Positions 17,818-26,476 of a DNA stretch of 64,000 nt are shown here, in pieces. Location: contig CBDETN010000027.1 of the NCBI GenBank assembly GCA_965242915.1, positions 248,001-312,000 on the forward strand, in the 5' to 3' direction. The notes under the pieces are model-generated. The model worked only from the letters and a program-made list of their open reading frames with translations. It had not been told where the DNA came from and ran no database searches. Numbering within the stretch: the stretch's first letter is position 1; each line of letters opens with the position of its first letter. Made by a program: the position numbers and the translations under genes. The stretch comes from CAJXII01 sp965242915 (GTDB taxonomy: Bacteria; Campylobacterota; Campylobacteria; Campylobacterales; Arcobacteraceae).

Positions 17818-18696
17818 ATGGATAAAATATCAATTATAAATAAAGAAAGTATTCAAAATAAGATTTTTACTATTAGAGGATTTCAAGTTTTATTAGATAA
17901 AGATTTGGCAGAACTTTATCAAGTTGAAACTAGAACTTTAAAACAAGCAGTAAAAAGAAATATTGAACGATTTCCAGAAGATTTTATGGTAGAATTATCA
18001 GATAATGAGATAAATACTATGGTATCACAATCTGTGATACCATCAAAACAACAATTAGGTGGTGCTAAACCATTTGTATTTACAGAACAAGGAGTTTCAG
18101 CTTTATCATCAGTTTTAACAACAAAACTTGCTATTGATATTCATATAAATATAATACGAGCATTTGTAAATATGAGAAAGGTTATATCAAATAATGATTT
18201 TATATCTCAAAGACTAGATTTACTAGAACAAAATCAATATAAAACAGATGATAAAGTTGATATGATATTAAATGCCATAGAAGATAAATCTATAAAACCA
18301 AAGCAAGGTATATTTTATGATGGTGAAATATATGATGCTTATATTTTTGTATCAGATTTAATAAAAAGTGCCAAAAAAAGTATAATACTTATAGATAACT
18401 ATATAGATGATAGTCTGTTTACATTGTTATCAAAAAGAGACAAAAATATAGATGTACTCATTTATACAAAAAATATCACAAAAGAGATACAATTAGATTT
18501 AGAAAAATATAATTCACAATATCCAAAAATAGAGTTAAAAAAGTTTTCTAGTTCTCACGATAGATTTTTAATTTTAGATAAAAAAGATGTTTATCACATT
18601 GGAGCTAGTTTAAAAGATTTGGGCAAAAAATGGTTTGCTTTTTCAAAACTTGATATAGATGCTTTGGATATATTGTTAAAGTTAGAAGTTAGGTAA
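17818..18696 (+). CDS. ORF6N-domain protein with PLD-like C-terminus
   Basis: A 292-residue protein. Residues about 15-110 match the ORF6N/KilA-N-like DNA-binding domain of phage and accessory proteins (FQVLLDKDLAELYQVETRTL, FTEQGVSALSSVL). After a short helical linker, residues about 165-285 resemble a reduced phospholipase D-type domain, with IYDAYIFVSDLIKSAKKSI, IDNYIDD and SSSHDRFLILD. Similar two-domain proteins occur in mobile and defence contexts; the function is unproven. It interrupts the mod locus between nth and modC and has its own upstream AT-rich region, suggesting acquisition. An 11-bp-arm palindrome lies inside it at 18019-18043. Confidence 0.72.
   Translation: MDKISIINKESIQNKIFTIRGFQVLLDKDLAELYQVETRTLKQAVKRNIERFPEDFMVELSDNEINTMVSQSVIPSKQQLGGAKPFVFTEQGVSALSSVLTTKLAIDIHINIIRAFVNMRKVISNNDFISQRLDLLEQNQYKTDDKVDMILNAIEDKSIKPKQGIFYDGEIYDAYIFVSDLIKSAKKSIILIDNYIDDSLFTLLSKRDKNIDVLIYTKNITKEIQLDLEKYNSQYPKIELKKFSSSHDRFLILDKKDVYHIGASLKDLGKKWFAFSKLDIDALDILLKLEVR
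18019..18043. repeat. perfect inverted repeat within ORF6N gene
   Basis: ATGGTATCACA (18019-18029), spacer ATC, and TGTGATACCAT (18033-18043). The arms are perfectly complementary over 11 bp. They encode M-V-S-Q-S-V-I-P-S between the DNA-binding helix region and the conserved FTEQGV motif. This could be an internal operator for the protein itself, an mRNA hairpin, or a chance result of codon choice. Confidence 0.7.
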
Positions 18697-18773
18697 AAAG
18701 TAGAAATATAATGTTAGTATGAAAAATAAACTTAATAAAACAATATACTTTTTAAAAAATCAGGAATAATAAG

Positions 18774-19631
18774 ATGATAAAAATAAACATAAACAAAAAA
18801 CTACACGGTTCAAACGGGCAGATGGATTTAGATGTAAATCTTGAGATAAAAGAGAATGATTTTGTAGCTTTAGCAGGAGAGAGTGGAAGCGGGAAAACAA
18901 CACTTTTAAGAATCCTAGCAGGGCTTGAAGAGGCAGGTGGAACTATAGAAATCGGTAATAAAATCTGGCTTGATGGAAAGTTTAATCTTCCCCCGCAAAA
19001 AAGAGAGATAGGTTTTGTATTTCAAGATTATGCACTTTTCCCGAATATGAGTGTTGAAGAAAATCTGCTTTTTGTCAATAAAGATAAAGAGTTGTCAAAT
19101 CATTTATTAAATATTACAGAGCTTGAGTCACTTAAAAAACGGCTTCCAAATACTTTAAGCGGTGGACAGAAACAAAGAGTTAGTTTGTGTCGTGCTTTGA
19201 TGAATCGACCAAAACTACTTTTAATGGACGAGCCTCTTTCAGCTCTTGACCCTGCTATGAGAACAAAACTGCAAAATGAGATTTTAATACTTCATAAAGA
19301 ATTTGGCACAACTACCATTATGGTAAGTCATGATCCTAGTGAGATTTACAGACTTAGCAATCGTGTGATAGTTTTAAATCAAGGTCATATTATAAATGAT
19401 GGCTGTGCTAAAGATGTATTGTTAAAAACAACAGGATCTGCTAAATTTTCTTTTGAAGGGGAGCTTTTAGATATTATTAAAGTTGATGTGATTTATATAG
19501 CTGTTATATCTATTGGTCAACAGCTTGTAGAAGTGGTTATAAATAGTGATGAGGCAAATGATTTAAAAATAGGCGATTATGTTAATGTCAGTACAAAAGC
19601 ATTTAATCCAAATATCACTTTTAGAAGATAA
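18774..19631 (+). CDS. modC: molybdate ABC transporter ATP-binding protein
   Basis: A 285-residue ABC ATPase. It has Walker A GESGSGKTT (about residue 39), the Q-loop in FVFQDYALFPNMSV, signature LSGGQKQRVSLCRAL, Walker B LLLMDEPLSALDP, and the switch His in VSHDPSEIY. The C-terminal 60 residues form a TOBE-like domain (VVINSDEANDLKIGDYVNVS). It completes ModABC. It is separated from modB by nth and the ORF6N gene, so it may need its own promoter in the 78-base gap. Confidence 0.92.
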   Translation: MIKININKKLHGSNGQMDLDVNLEIKENDFVALAGESGSGKTTLLRILAGLEEAGGTIEIGNKIWLDGKFNLPPQKREIGFVFQDYALFPNMSVEENLLFVNKDKELSNHLLNITELESLKKRLPNTLSGGQKQRVSLCRALMNRPKLLLMDEPLSALDPAMRTKLQNEILILHKEFGTTTIMVSHDPSEIYRLSNRVIVLNQGHIINDGCAKDVLLKTTGSAKFSFEGELLDIIKVDVIYIAVISIGQQLVEVVINSDEANDLKIGDYVNVSTKAFNPNITFRR

Positions 19632-19692
19632 GCATTTCATAACTAAAATTAAAGTACAATACAGAGTAATAAATTATAAAAAAGAGTAAAAT

Positions 19693-21504
19693 ATGTGTGG
19701 AATAGTCGGATATATAGGGCATCAAAATAGTAACCAGATTTTATTAGATGGTTTAAAAGAATTAGAATACCGTGGATATGACAGTGCAGGAATTGCTCTT
19801 TTAGAGAATGATAAAATAAATGTTTTTAAAGCTATTGGTAAAATTAAGAATTTAGAAAATAAAATAAATAATTCAACATTTAACACTAAAAATTCAACAT
19901 TTAATATAGGTATTGGGCATACTAGATGGGCAACACATGGTAAACCAACAGAACTTAACGCTCACCCGCACTCAGGAGCATACTCTTATGTAGTTCATAA
20001 TGGTATTATAGAAAACTATAAAGAGATTAAAGAAGAATTAGAAGTTCACGGTCATAAATTTGTATCACAAACAGACACCGAAGTTATAGTACATCTTTTT
20101 GAATTTTATTTTAACCAAATAAAAGATACTTCCGAAGCATTTAAACAAACTATCCAAAGACTTGAAGGTGCTTATTCAATTTTATTAATCACTAAAAGTG
20201 AACCAAATAAAATATTTTTTATGAAACACGGTTCACCTCTTGCCGTAGCATATGGAAATAAGACTGGGGAAATTTTATTTGCTTCTTCAGATTCTCCACT
20301 AATTGGATTGGCATCCAATGTTGCATATCTTGAAGATGGAGTTTATGGAATTGCTTCAACTAATGGTTTAATATTTAGCCAAGATGTTAAATGGGATATT
20401 TTACCAACCAATAAACAGTTTGCTCAAAAAGATGGATTTCGTTTTTTTATGGAAAAAGAGATTTATGAGCAGAATGATGTAGTAACAGATAGTATGCTGG
20501 GTCGTATTGCTGATAAACAAATCAATTTTGATGAGTTAGATGATACTTTAATGGATGGTATCAATGAAATTAAAATTTGTGCATGTGGTACAAGTTATCA
20601 TGCCGGATTAACAGCTAGTTATTTATTTGAAAGATTAAGTAAAATAAGATGTAGTATAGAAATTGCAAGTGAATTTAGATATAAAGACCCGCTTTTAACA
20701 AAAGATACATTATTTATAGTGATCTCTCAAAGTGGTGAAACCGCTGATACTTTAGAAGCTTTAAAGATGGCAAAAAATGCAGGACTTAAAACAATAGTTG
20801 TCTGTAATGTGGATAACTCATCTATGACAAGAATAGCCCATTCTACAATTTTAACTCGTGCTGGAATTGAAAAAGGAGTCGCAAGTACAAAAGCATTCTC
20901 AACACAAACTGTAGTTTTATGGATGATGGCTTTATATTTTGCAAAACAAAAAGAAACTATAACTGATGATAAATTACAAGAAGAGATAAGGATTTTGAGA
21001 GAAGTACCAAATTCTTTAAAAGTGGAAAATTCAGTTCATGAAAAATGTCGAAGATTAAGTAAAAGATATCTGCATGGTCATGGATTTTTCTTTATAGGTC
21101 GTGATGTATTTTTTCCACTTGCCTTGGAAGGTGCATTAAAATTAAAAGAGATTAGTTATTTACATGCTGAAGGATATCCGGCAGGTGAGATGAAGCATGG
21201 TCCCATTGCACTTGCAGATCCTGAACTTTTTACAATAGCTTTAATGCCGCAACATCTACACTATGAAAAAATCAAATCAAATGTAGAAGAGTTAAGTGCT
21301 AGGGATAGTACAATATGTGTTATTAGTCCACTCAAATTTGATTTAGCTGATGATTTTATCAATACTAAAAAAACTGATCATTATATGTTGGAATTTTTTG
21401 AGATGTTAGTTGTACTTCAACTTTTATCAATGGAAATATCAGTTAGACTTGGTAATGATGTAGATATGCCGAGAAACTTAGCCAAGAGTGTAACTGTAGA
21501 ATAG
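19693..21504 (+). CDS. glmS: glucosamine-6-phosphate synthase (isomerizing)
   Basis: A 603-residue enzyme making glucosamine-6-phosphate from fructose-6-phosphate and glutamine for peptidoglycan and LPS. The N-terminal nucleophile Cys2 is in MCGIVGYIG. The glutaminase domain continues with GHTRWATHGKP. Two SIS domains carry CGTSYHAGL and ISQSGETADTLEAL, and the C-terminus is LAKSVTVE. A repetitive in-frame insertion at about residues 60-73 just before GHTRWATHGKP is described separately. It is followed convergently by a TDT-type permease gene. Confidence 0.96.
   Translation: MCGIVGYIGHQNSNQILLDGLKELEYRGYDSAGIALLENDKINVFKAIGKIKNLENKINNSTFNTKNSTFNIGIGHTRWATHGKPTELNAHPHSGAYSYVVHNGIIENYKEIKEELEVHGHKFVSQTDTEVIVHLFEFYFNQIKDTSEAFKQTIQRLEGAYSILLITKSEPNKIFFMKHGSPLAVAYGNKTGEILFASSDSPLIGLASNVAYLEDGVYGIASTNGLIFSQDVKWDILPTNKQFAQKDGFRFFMEKEIYEQNDVVTDSMLGRIADKQINFDELDDTLMDGINEIKICACGTSYHAGLTASYLFERLSKIRCSIEIASEFRYKDPLLTKDTLFIVISQSGETADTLEALKMAKNAGLKTIVVCNVDNSSMTRIAHSTILTRAGIEKGVASTKAFSTQTVVLWMMALYFAKQKETITDDKLQEEIRILREVPNSLKVENSVHEKCRRLSKRYLHGHGFFFIGRDVFFPLALEGALKLKEISYLHAEGYPAGEMKHGPIALADPELFTIALMPQHLHYEKIKSNVEELSARDSTICVISPLKFDLADDFINTKKTDHYMLEFFEMLVVLQLLSMEISVRLGNDVDMPRNLAKSVTVE
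19870..19904 (+). repeat. 21-bp imperfect direct repeat inside glmS
   Basis: AATTCAACATTTAA occurs at 19870-19883 and again at 19891-19904, exactly 21 bp (seven codons) apart. The repeat encodes N-S-T-F-N twice, in frame, in a loop of the glutaminase domain that varies between species. It shares the core TTAACACTAAA with the mnmE insertion. Confidence 0.75.
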
Positions 21505-21516
21505 AGAAGAAGTTCT

Positions 21517-22503
21517 CTACTCTTGAATACAAACTTTCCCTTTTAACATATTTTTTACTGTTGTAACTGCAACTAACAATATCACTACACAAGCCACTAT
21601 CATAAAAAGATATGCAAAATATTTATAAAGCACAATATGTGTCAATTTATAAGCCAACATTGAAGCTATTGTAACTGCTGTTAATGGAAAAGTAAATGCC
21701 CACCAAGATATAAAAAATTTAAGTCCCATAAAATTCTTATACATAAAAAATATTAAAAAAGTAAAAAACAATGCTAAATTATAAAGGAAACTTGCAAACA
21801 GGTCAAAATCTCCACCATTCATTTTTACATACGCAATAAAACCAATTGCAGGAGGTGCTATAAAGATAAAAAGTGTTGGCATAAATTTAGCTGCTAGCTG
21901 ATGATGAAAAATAATTCTATTAATTAAAATAGCTGTTAAAATTATCCAAAAATACATTCCCACAGCAAAGTAATACATTAAGATATTTGTATCAACCAGT
22001 CCAGCTCCTGCAACCGGCACTAGAACATTACCAACAATTGGAATAAACCAAGCTGGATTTGAATGATGCAGTTCTAAATTTTGATTTATCCAAAAACTTA
22101 TAGTATAAAATGTAAAAAATGTTTGCATTACAGTACCAAGGAGAAAACTATAAAATGATATATCATGATTAATATGATGATATACAACAGAAAGCAGTAA
22201 AAGAGATATTGCACTTGCGGGAAAAAAGTTTATTCTAATTGGGTGGGCAAATTCTTTTTTTACAGCTGGTAAATATTTTATTATTTTTATTATGTACACT
22301 AAAGATATAGCTATAAATATTATAGAAACAACCGGAACTAAAATATCACCGACTATCCCGCCAAAGCCTAATATCTCCTGTGATTTCTGAAATACAATCG
22401 TAAGCCCTGCCAATCCCATAACAATAGCAAACATCATAATTGGAAAAAAATTTAAACGATTTATCTCAATTTGATCACAAACATCTTTCACTTTTTCATC
22501 CAT
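21517..22503 (-). CDS. TDT/SLAC1-family membrane permease
   Basis: A 328-residue protein with about ten hydrophobic segments and short loops. Its pattern resembles the tellurite-resistance/dicarboxylate transporter (TDT) family, which includes TehA and SLAC1-type anion channels, for example NPAWFIPIVGNVLVPVAGAG and SWWAFTFPLTAVTIASM. The solute is not predictable. The first gene in its transcription order is the small 23073-23462 gene; all three minus-strand genes here are closely spaced and probably form one operon. The end is convergent with glmS. Confidence 0.82.
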   Translation of the reverse strand: MDEKVKDVCDQIEINRLNFFPIMMFAIVMGLAGLTIVFQKSQEILGFGGIVGDILVPVVSIIFIAISLVYIIKIIKYLPAVKKEFAHPIRINFFPASAISLLLLSVVYHHINHDISFYSFLLGTVMQTFFTFYTISFWINQNLELHHSNPAWFIPIVGNVLVPVAGAGLVDTNILMYYFAVGMYFWIILTAILINRIIFHHQLAAKFMPTLFIFIAPPAIGFIAYVKMNGGDFDLFASFLYNLALFFTFLIFFMYKNFMGLKFFISWWAFTFPLTAVTIASMLAYKLTHIVLYKYFAYLFMIVACVVILLVAVTTVKNMLKGKVCIQE

Positions 22504-22504
22504 T

Positions 22505-23062
22505 TTATTCTCCTAAACTCATCACAGATTTAACTACACAAGATATTCTTTCAGATATATCTTCACCTTTTAAATCCATAAAATCTATTTGTATTTTATA
22601 AACTACTTTTTTATCAACTTTAAATGCAAACTCCAAATATCCTGCATAAAGTTTTGATTTTTTTGTTTTTTTACCTGGATCTTTTTTATCATTTTCATAT
22701 ACCATCACATCTACAAAAATATCATTTATTTTTTTAGCTTCAATATCCAAAGGATAATTTTTAATTTTTTCTCTGATATCTTTATCAATGGCTTTAATAT
22801 CGACATATTCAAACATCACTGATTTCATATATTTTGCTTTATCAGCCCAAACATCCAATGTATAATCACCGGATTTTAAAGTTTGTTGTAAATTCTCAAT
22901 CAAATCTTTTTTTACAACTTTTTCAAAAGTTACAGCTACTTTTTGACAGTCAAGTCTTGTAGCTTTTGCACTTTTTGGTTTCTTATTGACTTGTTTGTAT
23001 ATTTCATTACCAAATATAGCAAGAGCTAAAATAGCAACAATTATCCATATTTTATTTTTCAA
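22505..23062 (-). CDS. hypothetical membrane-anchored protein
   Basis: A 185-residue protein not recognised. It begins with one hydrophobic segment (KIWIIVAILALAIFGNEIY, residues about 4-22) and no clear signal-peptidase site, so it probably has an N-terminal anchor with a periplasmic domain of about 160 residues. That domain is rich in Lys and Asp and contains two cysteines. It is one base from the TDT permease start and may be an accessory of it. Confidence 0.7.
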   Translation of the reverse strand: MKNKIWIIVAILALAIFGNEIYKQVNKKPKSAKATRLDCQKVAVTFEKVVKKDLIENLQQTLKSGDYTLDVWADKAKYMKSVMFEYVDIKAIDKDIREKIKNYPLDIEAKKINDIFVDVMVYENDKKDPGKKTKKSKLYAGYLEFAFKVDKKVVYKIQIDFMDLKGEDISERISCVVKSVMSLGE

Positions 23063-23072
23063 TTTAAATATC

Positions 23073-23462
23073 CTATTTATTTGCTATAGATTTTGCCCAA
23101 GTTTCCATTAAATCATTTAATTGTTCTTTTGGGGCTTCTAAAAATTCTATTATAAAAGAATTTTCAAGTTCTGCTATACCCACACTTCTAGGACGAACTG
23201 CAAGTATTTTAGTATTTGGAATTGCCGGTCCAAAACAAAAAATAAGAATTTGTGCATCTTTGATATCGGGATTAATCTCTCCGCCTAAAGAAGTTGTATG
23301 TTCATAATTATCAAAAGTAGCAATATATTTTGCTATTTTATGTTCATCTACTAAATTTTTTAAATATACAATTATTTCTTTTACTGAAGAAAAAGTTGTT
23401 TCATCTTTATTGATTTCTAAGGTATATACCGGGTATTTTTCACTATATATCGTTTTTTTCAT
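23073..23462 (-). CDS. hypothetical cytoplasmic protein
   Basis: A 129-residue protein starting MKKTIYSEKYPVYTLEINKD. The ATG at 23462 is chosen because AGGAAA lies just upstream; the frame runs further upstream without a better ribosome binding site. No signal peptide or membrane segment. Distinct segments such as ILIFCFGPAIPNTKILAVRP suggest a small alpha/beta domain. I do not recognise the family. It is probably the first gene of the minus-strand trio ending with the TDT permease. Confidence 0.7.
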   Translation of the reverse strand: MKKTIYSEKYPVYTLEINKDETTFSSVKEIIVYLKNLVDEHKIAKYIATFDNYEHTTSLGGEINPDIKDAQILIFCFGPAIPNTKILAVRPRSVGIAELENSFIIEFLEAPKEQLNDLMETWAKSIANK

Positions 23463-23569
23463 TATATTTCCTATTATCTTGATTTTGTGGGCGGATTGTA
23501 GCATAATTTAAGTTTAACTTATCTTAATTATAAGTATAAGTTTTACAGAAAAATTAATTAATAATTAGC

Positions 23570-23575
23570 TATAAT
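23570..23575 (+). promoter_or_regulatory. putative -10 element for metK leader
   Basis: TATAAT preceded by an A/T-rich tract, as expected for Campylobacterota sigma-70 promoters that lack a conserved -35. Transcription from here would give metK a leader of about 210 bases containing the repeats and hairpins described next. Confidence 0.5.
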
Positions 23576-23638
23576 ACTTCACTTTTTACAATATTGATGT
23601 AATTAGTTCATACTTTAATTAAAAATTTTTATTTTCTT

Positions 23639-23792
23639 ATGGAAAACAAAAATGGAAAACGAAAACTATGGAAAACGAACGCAGAGAAGTTTCATTTCAA
23701 ATAGCTATAAGATATTTGAAATAAAATATCTTGAAGAGATATTTTGAGAAACATTCTTTGGGTGGAAAACAAAAATGGAATGGAAAACAAAA
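23639..23792 (+). other. repetitive, structured metK leader
   Basis: This stretch repeats the metK start context: ATGGAAAAC occurs at 23639, 23653, 23669 and again in the last 30 bases before the true start. Between the two blocks are overlapping hairpins. One pairs 23694-23703 with 23713-23722 (10 bp, perfect). A second pairs 23723-23731 with 23737-23745 (9 bp, perfect). A third, incompatible with both, pairs 23711-23717 with 23724-23730 (7 bp). Three short reading frames of 18-31 codons open at the repeated ATGs. It does not match a SAM riboswitch that I know. It could be a regulatory leader or the scar of repeated duplication of the metK 5' end. Confidence 0.6.
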
Positions 23793-25004
23793 ATGGAAAA
23801 CAAACAACATTACTTATTTACTTCTGAAGTAGTAAGCCCAGGTCACCCAGATAAATGTGCAGATATTATAGCTGATAGTATAGTTGACAGACTAATTATC
23901 GGAGATCCTAAATCTAGAGTTGCAAGTGAAGTATTTGTGGCAGGAAAACATGTGATTATTGGTGGTGAAGTTACAACTCATACAAAAATGACAACAGAAG
24001 AGTATAAGCAAATTGTACATGATGCTTTGGCTAAAATAGGATATAACGGAAATCCATATTTTACAAAACAAGAGTGTTTACATCCTGAAGATGTAGATGT
24101 GCAGGTTTTATTAAATAGACAATCTCCCGATATCAGTCAAGGTGTTGATCAAGAAGATGGTGAAACAGGTGCAGGAGATCAAGGTATCATGTTTGGTTAT
24201 GCAGACCATGAAACTGAAAATTATATGCCAAGTGCTATTACATATGCTAGAATGTTAATGGAAAAAGTATATAATTATGCGTTGGCAAATCCTAATGAGC
24301 TTGGTGTTGATATTAAAACTCAAGTTACTATGGATTATGTTTGTAAAGAAAATTTTGAGCACAGTAAACCACAACATATAAATACAATAGTAGTATCAGC
24401 ACCTTGTGTTTCAAGTATGGATATAAATACAGTTAGAACTTTAATTCAAAAGCTTATAGATGAGACAGGATTGCCAACACATTTATATGACAAAAATCAT
24501 TGTACCATATATATCAATCCAACAGGAAAATATGTATCTCACAGTTCACTTCATGATAGTGGATTGACAGGACGAAAACTAATCGTTGACAGTTTTGGTG
24601 GATATTCACCTATAGGTGGAGGAGCTCAAAGTTCTAAAGATTATACAAAAGTTGACAGAAGTGGACTTTATGCAGCTAGATATATAGCTAAACATATAGT
24701 TGCAGCAGGACTTGCAACTAAATGTGTAGTACAACTCTCATATGCAATTGGTATTGCAAAGCCAACATCAGTTTCAGTTGATACTTATGGTACATATACA
24801 AGCAAAAATGATGATGAATTATCAACATTTATTGAAGAAAACTTTCCTTTAACTCCAAATTGGATTACAAAGAAATTTGGTCTTGATAAACCAAGTGAAT
24901 ATACATTTCTTTATGCTGATGTAGCAGCTCGAGGTCAAGTTGGACAGCCTGATTATCCTTGGGAAAAACTGGATGAACTTGAAAAATTCAAAGAATTAAG
25001 ATAA
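23793..25004 (+). CDS. metK: S-adenosylmethionine synthetase
   Basis: A 403-residue enzyme making SAM from methionine and ATP. It shows FTSEVVSPGHPDKCADIIADS at the N-terminus (within the first 25 residues), GAGDQGIMFGYA, GGGAQSSKDYTKVDRSG and the Lys-rich C-terminal region. The ATG at 23793 gives the usual N-terminus (MENKQHYLF). An in-frame ATG six codons upstream (23775) is possible, since the leader repeats the same start context. No classical Shine-Dalgarno sequence is obvious at either. Confidence 0.95.
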   Translation: MENKQHYLFTSEVVSPGHPDKCADIIADSIVDRLIIGDPKSRVASEVFVAGKHVIIGGEVTTHTKMTTEEYKQIVHDALAKIGYNGNPYFTKQECLHPEDVDVQVLLNRQSPDISQGVDQEDGETGAGDQGIMFGYADHETENYMPSAITYARMLMEKVYNYALANPNELGVDIKTQVTMDYVCKENFEHSKPQHINTIVVSAPCVSSMDINTVRTLIQKLIDETGLPTHLYDKNHCTIYINPTGKYVSHSSLHDSGLTGRKLIVDSFGGYSPIGGGAQSSKDYTKVDRSGLYAARYIAKHIVAAGLATKCVVQLSYAIGIAKPTSVSVDTYGTYTSKNDDELSTFIEENFPLTPNWITKKFGLDKPSEYTFLYADVAARGQVGQPDYPWEKLDELEKFKELR

Positions 25005-25032
25005 AATATATAAATTTAATAAGGAATTAATA

Positions 25033-25905
25033 ATGGATTTAAAAAACTTTTTTAATAAAATAAAATTAGAAATAACTCAAAAAAGGCAGAAACAAAGCAC
25101 TGAACTTATTCAAGCACAAAGTCACTGGATCAAATGTCCCTCTTGTAGTTCTATGATGTTTTTTAAAGAAGTTGAAAATTTAAATCATATTTGTCCTAAA
25201 TGTAATCATCATATGAGAATCGGCGCAAAAAAACGAATTGAACTTCTTGCAGATAAAGATAGTTTTATTGAGCTAGATGGAGAGTTACAACCAACAGACC
25301 CATTAAGATTTGTAGATAGTAAATCTTATCAAAAACGGCTGGAAGAGGCTTTGCATAAAACTGGAAGAACATCATCCGTTGTAAGTGGAGAATGTTCTAT
25401 AAATGGTATTGCTGTTCAGCTAGTAGTATTTGATTTTGCATTTTTAGGTGGAAGTTTAGGCTCTGTTGAGGGTGAAAAGATCGTTCGGGCATGTAATAGA
25501 GCTTGTGAGAAAAATCAAGGTGTTATTATCATAAGTGCCAGTGGAGGTGCACGAATGCAAGAAAGTACTTTTAGTTTAATGCAAATGGCTAAAACATCAG
25601 CGGCTTTGCGAAAACTTGATAATGCAGGGCTTCCTTTTATATCAATTTTAACAGACCCTACATTTGGTGGTGTATCTGCATCATTTGCATTTTTGGGTGA
25701 TATTATTATTGCAGAACCCGGTGCTTTAATCGGCTTTGCAGGTGCAAGAGTAATTAAACAAACTATTGGTAAAGATTTACCAGATGGTTTTCAAAGAGCT
25801 GAATTTTTATTAGAACATGGAAGTATTGATATGATTACTGCTAGAAATAATATGAAGAAAACTTTGTCTGATTTATTAAAAATATTTTATAAAGATGTTG
25901 CATAA
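25033..25905 (+). CDS. accD: acetyl-CoA carboxylase carboxyltransferase subunit beta
   Basis: A 290-residue AccD of fatty-acid synthesis. The N-terminal zinc ribbon is C-x2-C-x15-C-x2-C (KCPSCSSMM then ICPKCNHHM). The carboxyltransferase core has GGSLGSVEGEKI, ISASGGARMQES and TDPTFGGVSASFA. It forms the beta part of the heterotetramer with AccA, which is not in this window. AAGGAATTAATA precedes the start. The end overlaps thiE by 11 bases. Confidence 0.95.
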   Translation: MDLKNFFNKIKLEITQKRQKQSTELIQAQSHWIKCPSCSSMMFFKEVENLNHICPKCNHHMRIGAKKRIELLADKDSFIELDGELQPTDPLRFVDSKSYQKRLEEALHKTGRTSSVVSGECSINGIAVQLVVFDFAFLGGSLGSVEGEKIVRACNRACEKNQGVIIISASGGARMQESTFSLMQMAKTSAALRKLDNAGLPFISILTDPTFGGVSASFAFLGDIIIAEPGALIGFAGARVIKQTIGKDLPDGFQRAEFLLEHGSIDMITARNNMKKTLSDLLKIFYKDVA

Positions 25906-26476
25906 TAAAATTTATGCTTTATGTGATTGGGGAATTTTAACAAAGTTTAATTTTTCTTTATCACAATATCTTAAGCATATAGAACAGTATAATATTATTT
26001 ATATTCAATATAGAGATAAAGTAAATTCTTTTGAAATACAAAAACAAAACTTAATCTTTTTAAAATCAAATACAAATATACCAATTATAATAAATGACAA
26101 TCTTGAACTTTTAGAATTTGCAGATGGATTACATTTAGGACAAGAAGATATTGAAAGTTTAATTATAAATTTCAAATTGACAAATAAAGAATTTTTAATT
26201 AAATTCTTACGAAAAAAATATCCCACTAAAATATTTGGACTTTCGACTCATAATGAAGTTGAGATTTTAGAAGCAAATAATCTTCCTTTAGATTATATTG
26301 GATTAGGTGCATATCGCAATACTTTAACAAAAGATATTACAAATCTTTTAGGAGATAAAATCTCATATTTGGCAAAAATATCAAAGCATCCTGTTGGTGC
26401 CATAGGTGGAGTTAAAATTGATGATAAGATTCCTAATATTACTTATAATGTTATTGGAAGTGGACTTTTAAAGTGA
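25895..26476 (+). CDS. thiE: thiamine-phosphate synthase-like protein (ThiE/TenI family)
   Basis: A 193-residue TIM-barrel protein. It has IQYRDK near residue 43, IIINDNLELL near residue 66, DGLHLGQED near residue 77, GLSTHN near residue 111, DYIGLGAYRNTLTK near residue 130, and a phosphate-binding AIGGV near the C-terminus. These follow the ThiE/TenI pattern; retention of the DGLHLGQ and GLSTH steps favours ThiE. The ThiE QLR motif is replaced by IQYRDK. It overlaps accD and rlmH, forming a tight operon. ThiE versus TenI is not certain. Confidence 0.8.
   Translation: MLHNKIYALCDWGILTKFNFSLSQYLKHIEQYNIIYIQYRDKVNSFEIQKQNLIFLKSNTNIPIIINDNLELLEFADGLHLGQEDIESLIINFKLTNKEFLIKFLRKKYPTKIFGLSTHNEVEILEANNLPLDYIGLGAYRNTLTKDITNLLGDKISYLAKISKHPVGAIGGVKIDDKIPNITYNVIGSGLLK

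Noticed and set aside
21483..21525. Intrinsic terminator between glmS and the TDT gene
   Set aside because: TAGAGAA/TTCTCTA and the outer CAAGAGT/ACTCTTG form a hairpin, but no T-run follows on either strand, so I did not list it as a terminator.
23694..23745. SAM riboswitch upstream of metK
   Set aside because: None of the SAM-I/II/III/IV or SAM/SAH core sequences could be recognised; the stems are A/T-rich and lack the conserved loops. Kept only as an unassigned leader structure.
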